A DNA stretch of 64,000 nt. It comes from Anaerocolumna sp. AGMB13025. GTDB taxonomy: Bacteria > Bacillota > Clostridia > Lachnospirales > Lachnospiraceae. Location of the stretch: contig NZ_CP121445.1 of assembly GCF_029689925.1 (NCBI RefSeq), positions 1,109,001 through 1,173,000 of the forward strand, given 5' to 3'. Position numbers and translations under genes: made by a program. How positions within the stretch are numbered: position 1 is the first letter of the stretch; the number at the start of each line of letters is the position of its first letter. Of this stretch, positions 17,971 to 26,646 are shown piece by piece. The notes below the pieces were generated by a model. It did no database searches and was not told the origin of the DNA. It worked only from the letters and a program-made list of their open reading frames with translations.

Positions 17971-18069
17971 GAAACAGAAAAAACTGAAACAGAAAAAACT
18001 GAAATAGAAAAAAACTGAATAAGAAAAAACTGGAACAGAAGTAACAGAAACAGAAGAAATGAAAGAAGG
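17971..18069. repeat. Imperfect 15-bp tandem repeat, unit GAAACAGAAAAAACT
   Basis: Two exact copies (17971-17985, 17986-18000) followed by four degraded ones lie in the 285-base gap before the PUA-like gene. One frame reads E-T-E-K-T repeats but stops shortly after and has no start or ribosome binding site, so it looks like non-coding slippage sequence or a remnant of a charged linker. Confidence 0.75.
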
Positions 18070-18101
18070 CAAAATATACAATCTGAAAGGGGCATCATAA
18101 A

Positions 18102-18569
18102 ATGGTACATTTAGTTTATTGCGATAATACTGGTAAATCTGGGGAACGTGAGTTGAATAAAATCATGAGCGGAACAAAGACAATGGTGGTGCGAGGAGCT
18201 GCCGGCCGAAAAATTCCTCATAGCAGAGTAGTGGAAGGTGAAATTTTATATTTTATGGAAAAGGGAACTGCCCAAATCTCTGCACAGGCACAAGTAAAGG
18301 CTGTTCAAAACTATGTAAAACTTACAGATGATGAGATAGTAAAAATCCTTTTGGATCATCAAAGTAAACTGAACTTAACGGATAAACAACTAGAACGCTG
18401 GCATAAAAAGTGCTTGTGTCTGGTAGAATTTTGCGATATAAAAGCCATTGACCCACCCCTGGCATTTGAGCATCAGGGAAATATGGATGACTGGCTGATC
18501 ATAGAGAAAATTGAAGATGTGGTGGTTGGAACCAGTATAGAGTACAACTATGAAAAATCAAGGTTTTAG
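18102..18569 (+). CDS. PUA/ASCH-like small protein paired with DUF5131 (155 aa)
   Basis: The N-terminal half has a PUA/EVE-like pattern (G-A-A-G-R-K-I-P-H-S-R-V-V-E-G-E-I-L-Y-F-M-E-K-G, then A-Q-V-K-A-V-Q). That fold often binds nucleic acid or modified bases. The C-terminal half contains a helical segment and W-L-I-I-E-K-I-E. It has a GAAAGGGG site and ends three bases before the DUF5131 gene, so the two are almost certainly cotranscribed. The specific function is unknown; the fold assignment is by pattern only. Confidence 0.65.
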   Translation: MVHLVYCDNTGKSGERELNKIMSGTKTMVVRGAAGRKIPHSRVVEGEILYFMEKGTAQISAQAQVKAVQNYVKLTDDEIVKILLDHQSKLNLTDKQLERWHKKCLCLVEFCDIKAIDPPLAFEHQGNMDDWLIIEKIEDVVVGTSIEYNYEKSRF

Positions 18570-18572
18570 CCT

Positions 18573-19280
18573 ATGGCGATGTGGAATCCATGGCGGGGCT
18601 GCCATAAGTATAGTGAGGGCTGTAAGTTTTGTTATATTCACAAGGGGGATTATAAACGCAACATTGATACGAATACTATTGTAAAGACAGATAAATTTAC
18701 CGCTCCTATCGATAAAAATAAAAAAGGGGAGTATAAAATAAAATCTGGACAAGTAGTATACTTATGTTTTTCGTCGGATTTTTTACTGCCGGATGCGGAT
18801 GTCTGGAGAGCTGATTGCTGGCAGATGATAAAAGAACGCCAAGACCTGCATTTTATATTCTTAACGAAACGCATTGAGCGCTTTCTTGACTGCCTTCCTG
18901 AGGATTGGGGAGATGGATATGATAACGTAACAGTTGGCTGTACTATAGAAAACCAGGAAATGGCTGATTTAAGACTATCCATTTTTAGTATACTGCCCAT
19001 CAAACATAAAAATGTTATTTGCCAGCCTCTTATAGAGCAGGTCAATATAGAAAAATATCTGAATGATGTTGAACTGGTAGTAGCCGGGGGTGAATCAGAT
19101 TACCGAGCCAGACCATTAAACTACGATTGGGTACTGTCTCTTAAGTCCCAGTGCGTAAATAGGAATACCCATTTTCAGTTCAGACAATGTGGTACTTATT
19201 TTATTAAGGATGGAAAAGAGTATAAAATTGGTGTACAACAGCTTTGCAGTCAGGCAAAAAAGGCAGGGATAGACTGTTAG
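18573..19280 (+). CDS. DUF5131 family protein (phage Gp37/Gp68-like)
   Basis: Matches the DUF5131 pattern: W-N-P-W-R-G-C-H-K-Y-S-E-G-C-K-F-C-Y at residues about 4-21 (three Cys with radical-SAM-like spacing), then F-S-S-D-F-L-L, F-L-T-K-R-I and V-V-A-G-G-E-S. Members occur in phages and mobile DNA and are suspected Fe-S or radical-SAM-like enzymes, with no settled reaction. Length (235 aa) is within the family range. The upstream PUA-like gene is a plausible partner that selects the substrate. Confidence 0.85.
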   Translation: MAMWNPWRGCHKYSEGCKFCYIHKGDYKRNIDTNTIVKTDKFTAPIDKNKKGEYKIKSGQVVYLCFSSDFLLPDADVWRADCWQMIKERQDLHFIFLTKRIERFLDCLPEDWGDGYDNVTVGCTIENQEMADLRLSIFSILPIKHKNVICQPLIEQVNIEKYLNDVELVVAGGESDYRARPLNYDWVLSLKSQCVNRNTHFQFRQCGTYFIKDGKEYKIGVQQLCSQAKKAGIDC

Positions 19281-19300
19281 TATTTGGAGGTTTAAGATAA

Positions 19301-19678
19301 ATGGATATAACAGATTTTTGGAATGCAGTACTAAAACAGGAACCGGAGAAGTTAAGAACATTTTTCAAGGATACTGCATATGTAAACTGGCATTGTACCA
19401 ATGAGCATTTTACGGTAGAGGAATACATAAGGGCAAACTGTGAGTATCCTGGGGAATGGGATGGTACGATAGAAAGAACAGAGGAAATAGGGAATTTATT
19501 AATAACAGCAGTAAAGGTTTTTACTACTGATAAAGAGTTGTCTTTTCATGTGGTATCCTTTATGGAAATAGAGGATGATAAGATAATTGCTATGAACGAG
19601 TATTGGGGTGATGATGGTAAAGCTCCGCAGTGGAGATTAGAAAAGAATATAGGAACGGTAATTTCCGACAAATCATGA
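19301..19678 (+). CDS. SnoaL/NTF2-like protein (125 aa)
   Basis: Compact alpha+beta cone protein of the nuclear transport factor 2-like superfamily: F-W-N-A-V-L-K-Q-x-x-x-K-L-R-T-F-F-K-D-T-A at the N terminus and A-M-N-E-Y-W-G-D-D-G-x-x-P-x-W-R near the end are typical of small-molecule-binding SnoaL_4 members. No active site can be named. It has a GGAGG site and lies 20 bases after DUF5131. Confidence 0.8.
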   Translation: MDITDFWNAVLKQEPEKLRTFFKDTAYVNWHCTNEHFTVEEYIRANCEYPGEWDGTIERTEEIGNLLITAVKVFTTDKELSFHVVSFMEIEDDKIIAMNEYWGDDGKAPQWRLEKNIGTVISDKS

Positions 19679-19806
19679 GGGATATTTGTAATGTAACTGC
19701 ATTATTAGAAAAGTAAATAGTAAATAATTACTAATAAGAAGATTATGACATTTAATTACTAAGCCATTAAATATATGGCGTTATCAAAATACAGGAGGTG
19801 TATCTA

Positions 19807-20559
19807 TTGACTAATTGCAGAGAGTATGGAAAGTTACCGTTTCGTGGAATAGTTGTTCATGGTGGACCAGGAGCACCGGGCTGTTGCGCTGGTATATGCC
19901 GTGGGTTGGCCAGTGACTTTGGAATTTTAGAGCATTTACAAACAAAGAATTCAACAGAGGAGCTTATAGAAGAATTGCTTTTTATTATAAAGCGCTATAA
20001 ACTTGATAAAGTAATACTGATTGGACATTCCTGGGGAGCCTGGTTATCTTTTATCTTTGCAGCAAAGTATCCTGGTTATGTCAGTAAATTGATACTGGCA
20101 GGGTGTGGTCCATTTGATGTAAGCTATTTCCCACAACTAGTTGAAGCAAGAAGTGTAAAGATAATGCCGGAAGAACAAAAAGAAGATCTTATAGCGGCAA
20201 ATTTATACTCACAGGATATGGAATATGACCCTGACCATTATTGTCTACTGCCTAATATAAAGACAGACATGATTGCTTTTCATGAGGAACAGTTTAAAGC
20301 TTTAATGGATGAAGCAATCTCATTGCGGGCCAGCGGAGAACTGCTTCATTATTCAAAAGATATAAAATGTCCGGTTGTCGCTATTCATGGCAAAAACGAT
20401 CCTCATCCCTGGAGAGGAGTAAAAGAGCCATTAGAAAAGCGACTAACAGATTTTAAGATGTTTGTAATTGATAAATGCGGACATGATCCTTGGAAAGAAT
20501 ATTACGCGAAAGACGAGTTCTTTACCATTCTTAAGAGTGAGATACAATCTGCAACATAA
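19807..20559 (+). CDS. Alpha/beta hydrolase (250 aa)
   Basis: Proline-iminopeptidase-like alpha/beta hydrolase. The oxyanion motif is V-H-G-G-P-G-A-P-G near residues 16-24, the nucleophile elbow G-H-S-W-G-A near 76-81 (Ser), the acid H-G-K-N-D and the base K-C-G-H-D near the C terminus, so the triad looks complete. The strong site ACAGGAGGTG ends at 19800, overlapping an in-frame GTG. The start is therefore taken as TTG 19807. A decayed relative lies at 22167-22368. Confidence 0.82.
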   Translation: MTNCREYGKLPFRGIVVHGGPGAPGCCAGICRGLASDFGILEHLQTKNSTEELIEELLFIIKRYKLDKVILIGHSWGAWLSFIFAAKYPGYVSKLILAGCGPFDVSYFPQLVEARSVKIMPEEQKEDLIAANLYSQDMEYDPDHYCLLPNIKTDMIAFHEEQFKALMDEAISLRASGELLHYSKDIKCPVVAIHGKNDPHPWRGVKEPLEKRLTDFKMFVIDKCGHDPWKEYYAKDEFFTILKSEIQSAT

Positions 20560-20650
20560 ATGAAATGAAAGCTGAGTAATGAAAGCCTTTTAGAACGATA
20601 CGATACATAGTATTGCGAACTTTATTGGGAACAGACACAGGAGGTAATCC

Positions 20651-21490
20651 ATGGAAAATAAGAAAGAAATAATTCAGTCCATCAAGGAATACTGCTTAAA
20701 GCACCCAGGTGCATATGAAGCAAGACCATTCGGTGAATATCCAATCTGTTATAAGGTCATGGGTAAACTATTTGCGCAATTTAATACAGAAGAAACGTTT
20801 TATAAGCTGACGTTAAAATGCGAACCGGAAAAAGCAAATCTTTATAGACAGTTCTATAAAGATGTAATTGTCCGAGGATATCACTGCCCGCCCATACAGC
20901 AGCCTTATTGGAACACCATTAATCTGGACGACTTCAACGATACAGATCTGTTATACCAAATGATTGATGAGGCATACGATGCGGTTATTCAAAAATTCAG
21001 CAGAAAAGCAAGAACAGAGCTAGTTAATCTGTCCGAAGTAGAGTTTAAGGATACAGATGGGGAAGATACAGACTTTGCTATGCTTTGTAACAGACTGGAC
21101 AATTCGATTGACGAAATCGTTGGTGACAAATTGGATAGAAGCCAATATGTACAGTATAATCAAAGAGATAGTATTCATGACGTAATTATAGCATATCTTA
21201 AGGGGGAACCCATTGCATCAGGTGCCTTTAAGATGTACGATGAAGACCATGCAGAATTAAAACGAATCTATGTAGAGGCATCCCATCGGAAACTGGGTCT
21301 GGGAGCAGAATTGGTTCGCAGATTAGAAGCAAAAGCAAAAATCAAGGGATATAAATGGTGCATTCTAGAAACCGGTAAGCCCTTAGAAGCAGCCTGCCAT
21401 ATGTATAAAAAGGCGGGATACAAAGTTATACCAAATTACGGGCAGTATGCGGACATGCCGGATTCCATATGTATGGAGCGTAAAATCTGA
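20651..21490 (+). CDS. MmcQ/YjbR domain fused to a GNAT acetyltransferase (279 aa)
   Basis: Residues 1 to about 115 match the MmcQ/YjbR DNA-binding-like domain (Y-E-A-R-P-F-G-E-Y-P, then P-Y-W-N-T-I-N-L). Residues about 130-279 form a GNAT domain with E-L-K-R-I-Y-V, the acetyl-CoA loop R-K-L-G-L-G-A-E-L and the C-terminal M-Y-K-K-A-G-Y. The substrate is unknown. MmcQ domains often stand alone, so the fusion is notable. An ACAGGAGG site precedes ATG 20651. The gap to the next gene (21491-21697) holds nothing I can support. Confidence 0.85.
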   Translation: MENKKEIIQSIKEYCLKHPGAYEARPFGEYPICYKVMGKLFAQFNTEETFYKLTLKCEPEKANLYRQFYKDVIVRGYHCPPIQQPYWNTINLDDFNDTDLLYQMIDEAYDAVIQKFSRKARTELVNLSEVEFKDTDGEDTDFAMLCNRLDNSIDEIVGDKLDRSQYVQYNQRDSIHDVIIAYLKGEPIASGAFKMYDEDHAELKRIYVEASHRKLGLGAELVRRLEAKAKIKGYKWCILETGKPLEAACHMYKKAGYKVIPNYGQYADMPDSICMERKI

Positions 21491-21697
21491 TGCTTTCTAG
21501 TCGTCTACTAATTTTTATACTGCAAGTAACTACTGACAAGCGGTGAGGATGAATAGAATAAAAAGTTGAAACAATAGAGTGGAATAGTTTAACTATGGAG
21601 GTTAAACAATATGATACCCCGTCCGTCAAGGTCAAACCGATTGGAACTTATTGAAAAACTTAAGTGATTGTACAGATACTGACATGGAGGATTCCCT

Positions 21698-22108
21698 GTG
21701 AAAAAGAAATTAACAATTATCTCATTATTTGTAGTAGTAGCGTTTGGACTTCTTTTCATCAGCACAGGAGGAAAAAGAACGGATATTATGCTGACGGACT
21801 ATTCTGTATCTGAAAATGGGGATAGTTTTACAATCAAGGTTGCAGTAGCGAGCAGCATGGGATACGTGAGAACACGAAAAGAAAAACAAGTAGGGGATAG
21901 TAAGTATATTACTTTTTACCAAACCTATGGACTTAACAGCACCATTGGTGCTAATAATAAATTTCAGATTAAATTGAATCCCTCCTGCAGGAAAATTTAT
22001 TTTTACAGAGGGGATCGGGGATATGATTTGATGCTGCAAAAGAATGATGAAACAAATGAATGGCAACTAGCTATAGACGATATATCAAGTACACCAAGAC
22101 AAAAATAA
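21698..22108 (+). CDS. Small exported or membrane-anchored protein (136 aa)
   Basis: Starts at GTG 21698 with GGAGG at 21686-21690. Residues 2-22 are a basic N terminus plus hydrophobic helix (signal peptide or anchor). The rest is predominantly beta and would be outside the membrane. There is no lipobox. I recognise no family; such proteins are common orphans in Lachnospiraceae. Confidence 0.6.
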   Translation: MKKKLTIISLFVVVAFGLLFISTGGKRTDIMLTDYSVSENGDSFTIKVAVASSMGYVRTRKEKQVGDSKYITFYQTYGLNSTIGANNKFQIKLNPSCRKIYFYRGDRGYDLMLQKNDETNEWQLAIDDISSTPRQK

Positions 22109-22166
22109 CTGCGAAGTTTGAATTATTTACATAAATAGTATATAAAAAGGGAGCAACTATGGTTGA

Positions 22167-22368
22167 GAGATTAAGATACCTGTTTACTTTGTAATGGGTA
22201 AATATGATTGCATGACTTCCCTAGAAGCTCCAGAAAAATATTTGAATGATTTAAGAGGACAGTTGTTACATGAACCGGTAATATTTGAGGACTCTGCACA
22301 TTACCCGCAAATTGAGGAAAAAGAAAGATTCTTTCAGTGGATGTGTAGTATGTTTTTGACAAATTGAG
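22167..22368 (+). pseudogene. C-terminal remnant of an alpha/beta hydrolase, 5' truncated and frameshifted
   Basis: The frame from 22167 reads E-I-K-I-P-V-Y-F-V-M-G-K-Y-D-C-M-T-S, then V-I-F-E-D-S-A-H-Y-P-Q-I-E-E: the catalytic Asp and His blocks of a proline-iminopeptidase-like hydrolase. After the A6 run at 22318-22323 the expected ending (E-R-F-F-Q-W-M) continues in another frame to TGA 22366-22368, so one extra A probably caused a frameshift. The N-terminal two thirds including the Ser are missing. Confidence 0.75.
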
Positions 22369-22421
22369 TATTTTGAACGAACTTATCAAGGTTTACTGGA
22401 AAAATATAAGGAGTGCCACAC

Positions 22422-23225
22422 ATGAAGATGTATTTATCCGTATTTCGCATCCGTTTCATCAATAGCCTGCAATACCGTGTAGTCACCTTTGGTGCCATAA
22501 TTACAAGGTTTATGTGGGGGGTTATGGAGATATTGGCGTACACTATGCTATACCGTACAGCCAGTACCGCTTTTCCCATGGAGTTTTCCCAGACGGTTTC
22601 CTACATATGGATGCAGCAGATTTTGATTGTATTGTTCTCTGTGGTGTTTGCAGACGGAGAAATCTACACCTCAATTGGAGATGGTTCCATAGCCTATGAG
22701 CTTGTTCGGCCAATGGACCTTTACGGCCGCTGGTTTTGCCAGTCGGCAGCAAATAGGGTTGCATTTACTATGATAAACTGCCTGCCGGCGCTGTTGGTGG
22801 CACTTATTATGCCAAAGCCCTACAGAATGTCCCTGCCGACTGATCCGGGACAGCTTTTTCTGTTTTTGATATCGTTAGTTCTTGCCTTGTGCGTAGTAGT
22901 GGCGTTTGCTATGCTGATGTATATTTCGCTGTTTTATACCTTGTCTCAAAGAGGAGTAAGAATCATGGTAACTGCATTAACCACATTTTTATCAGGTGGT
23001 GTGATACCTTTGCCATTTTTCCCGGCGCCAGTACTGGCAGTTGTAAAATTGCTTCCCTTTGCAGCAATGCAGAATATGCCGCTTCTCATATATAGCGGGA
23101 ATATAGCCGGTTTAGAGACCATAAAGGGTATTGTCTTTCAGATATTCTGGCTTGCCGCTCTGTTTTTCATCGGACAGCTTTGCATGAACATAGCCTTAAA
23201 AAGAGTTGTTGTCCAGGGAGGTTAA
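22422..23225 (+). CDS. ABC-2 type permease, first of a pair (267 aa)
   Basis: Six hydrophobic segments across the whole length and the style of DUF990/ABC-2 permeases that pair in heterodimeric exporters (R-F-M-W-G-V-M-E near the first helix, I-G-D-G-S-I-A-Y-E-L-V-R-P in the coupling region). AAGGAG at 22408-22413 fixes ATG 22422. The second permease follows at 23478. An ATPase subunit would normally be encoded just upstream; here a hydrolase remnant lies there instead. Confidence 0.82.
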   Translation: MKMYLSVFRIRFINSLQYRVVTFGAIITRFMWGVMEILAYTMLYRTASTAFPMEFSQTVSYIWMQQILIVLFSVVFADGEIYTSIGDGSIAYELVRPMDLYGRWFCQSAANRVAFTMINCLPALLVALIMPKPYRMSLPTDPGQLFLFLISLVLALCVVVAFAMLMYISLFYTLSQRGVRIMVTALTTFLSGGVIPLPFFPAPVLAVVKLLPFAAMQNMPLLIYSGNIAGLETIKGIVFQIFWLAALFFIGQLCMNIALKRVVVQGG

Positions 23226-23319
23226 GCGGTATCAAGAGTAGTATAGTTACCGGAACAATGGATAAGAGTCAAGCTGCATCAGCAACAGTAAGTGTATCAG
23301 AGCGCATCAAGGAGAGTCA

Positions 23320-23475
23320 GGTTTCAGTCAGATTCGTCTGTGCGCTGCAAGCCACAGACGGGAGTTAGGTTGAAAGAAAATATCATGAATGAGAGGATGC
23401 CACCTAGGGATTCCTTCAACCTTTATATAGGGCAGTAACATATCTGCTTGCAGAGGTGTTATGCAATGGGAGTTA
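23320..23475 (+). repeat. Chained hairpin repeat between the two permease genes
   Basis: Three successive hairpins joined by constant linkers. GTCTGTG (23336-23342)/CACAGAC (23353-23359) is followed by GGGAGTTA. GGTTGAA (23368-23374)/TTCAACC (23415-23421) is followed by TTTATATAGGGCAGT. TAACA plus TCTGC (23436-23447) pairs with GCAGA plus TGTTA (23450-23461) and is followed by ATGCAATGGGAGTTA. The same linkers with different arms recur at 35759-35955 and 39794-39905. The last linker supplies the GGGAG in front of the second permease. Confidence 0.7.
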
Positions 23476-23477
23476 AT

Positions 23478-24254
23478 ATGAAGCTTTATATCAATTTTAT
23501 AGCAATGAATCTGAAAAGCCAGATGCAGTATAAGATGTCCTTCTTTTTAACTACATTTGGACAATTTATCACAGCATTTACGGCCTTCTTCGGTTTGTAT
23601 TTTATATTTTCCAGAGTTAATGCCATCGATACTTTCACAAATCAGCAGGTATTCCTGTGTTTTGCTGTAATAATGATGTCATTTTCAATTGGAGAGATGA
23701 TTGGGGGAGGTCTGGCGGTTTTCCCACGGATGCTTGGTAATGGTGAGTTTGACCGGGCACTTTTAAGACCGCGAAATGTCATTTTACAAATCATCCTGCC
23801 CAATATGGATTTTTCAAGACTTGGTTTACTAATCCAGGCAGTGCTGGTGTTATGTTATGCAGTTCCTATGAGCAGGATTCTATGGACTTGGGATAAAATC
23901 CTGACACTGACACTGATGATACTTTGCGGAAGTGCTTTGTTTTTTGGACTATTCCTAATCAATGCAGCAGTTACGTTCTTTACCACAGAGGGTATGGACT
24001 TTTTAAATATATTTACTTATGGTGGCCGTCAGTTCGGGCGATACCCCTTTTCGGTGTATGGCAATGGTGTATTGAAATTTCTTACCTTTGTCATTCCCTT
24101 AGCATTGATTCAGTATTACCCTTTACTGTATTTACTGGATAGAGAAAGGAGTAAGCTTTATATGCTCCTGCCGGTGGCAGCCTTACTGTTTTTGATTCCC
24201 TGTTATGGGGTTTTTCGATTTGGTCTGAGCAGGTATAAATCTACGGGCTCGTAA
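23478..24254 (+). CDS. ABC-2 type permease, second of a pair (258 aa)
   Basis: Six predicted membrane segments. It has the same architecture as the preceding permease, with the coupling-helix-like stretch G-N-G-E-F-D-R-A-L-L-R-P-R-N near residues 84-97. ATG 23478 is preceded by GGGAG that belongs to the hairpin repeat linker; upstream in-frame codons lack a site. With the first permease it would form a heterodimer, but no ATP-binding partner is encoded within this cluster. Confidence 0.82.
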   Translation: MKLYINFIAMNLKSQMQYKMSFFLTTFGQFITAFTAFFGLYFIFSRVNAIDTFTNQQVFLCFAVIMMSFSIGEMIGGGLAVFPRMLGNGEFDRALLRPRNVILQIILPNMDFSRLGLLIQAVLVLCYAVPMSRILWTWDKILTLTLMILCGSALFFGLFLINAAVTFFTTEGMDFLNIFTYGGRQFGRYPFSVYGNGVLKFLTFVIPLALIQYYPLLYLLDRERSKLYMLLPVAALLFLIPCYGVFRFGLSRYKSTGS

Positions 24255-24388
24255 TTCATATCCAAGCTCGTAATCCATATCCAAGCAGGCTTTCGTTATA
24301 TAAGAAATTTAAATTATTAAGGTTCATTTAGTTATTATTGATTTTAAGAACAAACAGTAGGAAGATGATTAGGTGGAGGACTATTATT

Positions 24389-25036
24389 ATGCCAAATCTT
24401 ATTAGCCAAGAGGTCTATGATGAAACCATTGCCATTTTAGAGGGTAGAAAACAGCCGGATATCGTGTTGAAGCGGATGCAGGAATGGTATGGACAGCAAG
24501 GTGTAACACTTTATAACTTATATCTGGAGAAAGATTATTGTGAGAAAACGGAGACCTTGGAAAGTCTTACAGATTTGCATGAGGGCTTTTTTCGTAAAAA
24601 TAAATGGAACTATATCTATCGCGACAGTTTAAAAATGTATTGTAAGATATGTACCGAAGAGGGTATTCCGATAAAAAACATAGATAATTTTGCGAAACCG
24701 GAGCCTGGAATCAATGGCTTTTATTTTCCTCGTATATGGAGAGGGGAAATCATTACAGAGGTCGGAGAAACCATATGTCCGGTACTTGAAAAAAAATATA
24801 AAGATAATGGCGTTGAAAAAGTTGTTAACAGCGGCTATGGCGGTTATACTGTTTTTACCTGTGACAGGGGAGTAACAGATGAAATTAAAGCACAGATTCT
24901 TGATATGGTTACGAAAGAAATAAAAAAATATGACAAGCATGGTGTAGTTGGGAAGTATGATACTATCTTAAATTTTGATAAATTAAGCATCCTTCGGGAT
25001 GTATATAACTGGAATTATTATCAGTATTATAAGTAA
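24389..25036 (+). CDS. Unrecognised soluble protein (215 aa)
   Basis: I do not recognise this protein. It has no membrane segment. Residues about 60-160 include charged helices and aromatic patches (F-F-R-K-N-K-W-N-Y-I-Y, I-N-G-F-Y-F-P-R-I-W-R-G-E). The middle G-Y-G-G-Y-T-V-F-T-C-D-R-G looks like a beta hairpin with a Gly-rich turn. GGTGGAGGA at 24372-24380 fixes ATG 24389 rather than the longer frame from 24338. It stands between the permeases and the AAA ATPase on the same strand with wide gaps, so operon membership is unclear. Confidence 0.6.
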   Translation: MPNLISQEVYDETIAILEGRKQPDIVLKRMQEWYGQQGVTLYNLYLEKDYCEKTETLESLTDLHEGFFRKNKWNYIYRDSLKMYCKICTEEGIPIKNIDNFAKPEPGINGFYFPRIWRGEIITEVGETICPVLEKKYKDNGVEKVVNSGYGGYTVFTCDRGVTDEIKAQILDMVTKEIKKYDKHGVVGKYDTILNFDKLSILRDVYNWNYYQYYK

Positions 25037-25209
25037 AGTATAAGTCAAACAAAAAATAAATTATATATTTGCATAAAAAATATCCTGAAAAATTTTTTCG
25101 TTATTAAGAGCCGAAAAGATATGAATTGTTTTATAAAGCAATGGATAGATGAAAAAAACAAAGCATAAAAAAAGCACAAGCTGATTGAAAGTTAAGATTG
25201 GAGTTAAGA

Positions 25210-26082
25210 ATGATTTACCTAAAAAGTTTTACCTTCCCAAATGCCGACAGGGAATTTAGTTTTATCCTGGATATTAAAAGAACCTGTTATGATTCCTACT
25301 ACCCCTTTAAGATACTATCCGGTCATGACCTTGACAGACTTGATTTCGAATCGGTTACCATATTGTATGGGGGTAATGGCTCGGGAAAATCAACAGCACT
25401 TAATGTGATTGCAGAGAAAACAGGCATCCGCAGGGATTCTATTTATAATAAATCGAATTTTTTCCCAGATTATGTGAAATTATGCGGAATGAATGTGGAG
25501 GAAGAAATTCCAGAGAACAGCAGAATTATTACCAGTGATGATGTTTTTGATTATATGTTAAATATCCGCAATCTAAATGAAGGAATTGATGGAAAGCGGG
25601 AAACTTTATTTGATGAATACCTGGAAGCCAAATATTCTAAATTCCAATTGAAATCCTTAGAGGACTATGATCAGCTAAAAAAAGTAAATAACTCCAGACG
25701 GAAAACCCAGTCCCGCTTTGTACGGGGGGAATTAATCGATAATGTAAGAGAGTATTCCAATGGGGAAAGTGCTTTTATTTACTTTACAGAAAAAATCGGA
25801 GAAGACGGACTTTATCTCTTAGACGAGCCGGAGAACAGCCTGTCCCCAAAGCGTCAACAGGAACTAATGAAGTTCTTAGAAGAGTCTGCCAGATTTTTTG
25901 GCTGCCAGTTTATTATATCAACCCATTCACCTTTTTTACTTGCCATGAAAGGAGCTAAAATATACAATCTGGATGAAAATCCGGTATCAGTAGAACGCTG
26001 GACTAATTTAGAAAATGTACGGACCTATTTTGAGTTTTTTAAAGCACATGAAAGTGAGTTTAAGAGCAGAAGAAATGAGTGA
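25210..26082 (+). CDS. AAA_21-type ATPase (290 aa)
   Basis: ABC-like ATPase of the AAA_21/RecF-like group. Walker A is G-G-N-G-S-G-K-S near residues 54-61, a degenerate signature E-Y-S-N-G-E-S-A lies near 182-189, Walker B is L-Y-L-L-D-E-P-E-N-S-L-S near 200-211, and the switch is I-I-S-T-H-S-P-F-L-L. There are no coiled-coil arms. Stand-alone members are often annotated only as predicted ATPases. GGAG at 25200 supports ATG 25210. Confidence 0.85.
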   Translation: MIYLKSFTFPNADREFSFILDIKRTCYDSYYPFKILSGHDLDRLDFESVTILYGGNGSGKSTALNVIAEKTGIRRDSIYNKSNFFPDYVKLCGMNVEEEIPENSRIITSDDVFDYMLNIRNLNEGIDGKRETLFDEYLEAKYSKFQLKSLEDYDQLKKVNNSRRKTQSRFVRGELIDNVREYSNGESAFIYFTEKIGEDGLYLLDEPENSLSPKRQQELMKFLEESARFFGCQFIISTHSPFLLAMKGAKIYNLDENPVSVERWTNLENVRTYFEFFKAHESEFKSRRNE

Positions 26083-26127
26083 ACACAGGGTAAATTGGTA
26101 AAGGCACAGGAAAAAGAGGTGATAACT

Positions 26128-26595
26128 ATGTGGTATGAAGCAGAATATGTAATTCCCTTTGAAATCCTGTTTCAAGGTAGCTTTCGGGATAGCTGGGAGG
26201 CAAAGGATGCAGTGTTTACTGATGAAATAAGTGACCTGCTGAACTTATTAGAAATTGACATTAATCCAAATACCTTAGCAGAAGAATACTGTCTCCTTGA
26301 TAGAGGGCAAGGTGATGTTCATGTTTTTTTTGATACTGCAAAGCAAAAATTTATAGTAATAGATTTATACTTAGGGCTTACGGATCAGCATAATATGATT
26401 ACTCTGGCAGCTCATGCCCCGTTTTATATGAAAGAACAAGTACAAAAGATTATGTCCGCGATATATAACGATGAAGATGCAGTACCAAAGAGTGAATTTA
26501 CTGAACATGACAACGGTAAATTACTTGGGGAGATAGATAAGAAAAATTATCCTAAGAAATGTGAACTATATTTACAAAAAATAATTTACCATTAA
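26128..26595 (+). CDS. Unrecognised acidic protein (155 aa)
   Basis: Soluble acidic protein with no family I can name. There is a beta-rich middle (V-H-V-F-F-D-T-A-K-Q-K-F-I-V-I-D-L-Y-L-G). AGAGGTG fixes ATG 26128, 45 bases after the ATPase gene on the same strand. A link with the ATPase is possible but only positional. Confidence 0.55.
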   Translation: MWYEAEYVIPFEILFQGSFRDSWEAKDAVFTDEISDLLNLLEIDINPNTLAEEYCLLDRGQGDVHVFFDTAKQKFIVIDLYLGLTDQHNMITLAAHAPFYMKEQVQKIMSAIYNDEDAVPKSEFTEHDNGKLLGEIDKKNYPKKCELYLQKIIYH

Positions 26596-26646
26596 TTGTA
26601 TAGCCTAAATTAACAAGAACTATAAAAGTAAGGGAGGACAGCAAAT

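Noticed and set aside
21592..21664. Very short frames before the small exported protein
   Set aside because: The 18-19 codon frames have no consistent ribosome binding site and no recognisable peptide.
23320..23475. Hairpin arrays as a CRISPR array
   Set aside because: The repeated parts are short linkers of 8-15 bases, and the intervening sequences are self-complementary stems, not spacers of constant length; there are no cas genes.
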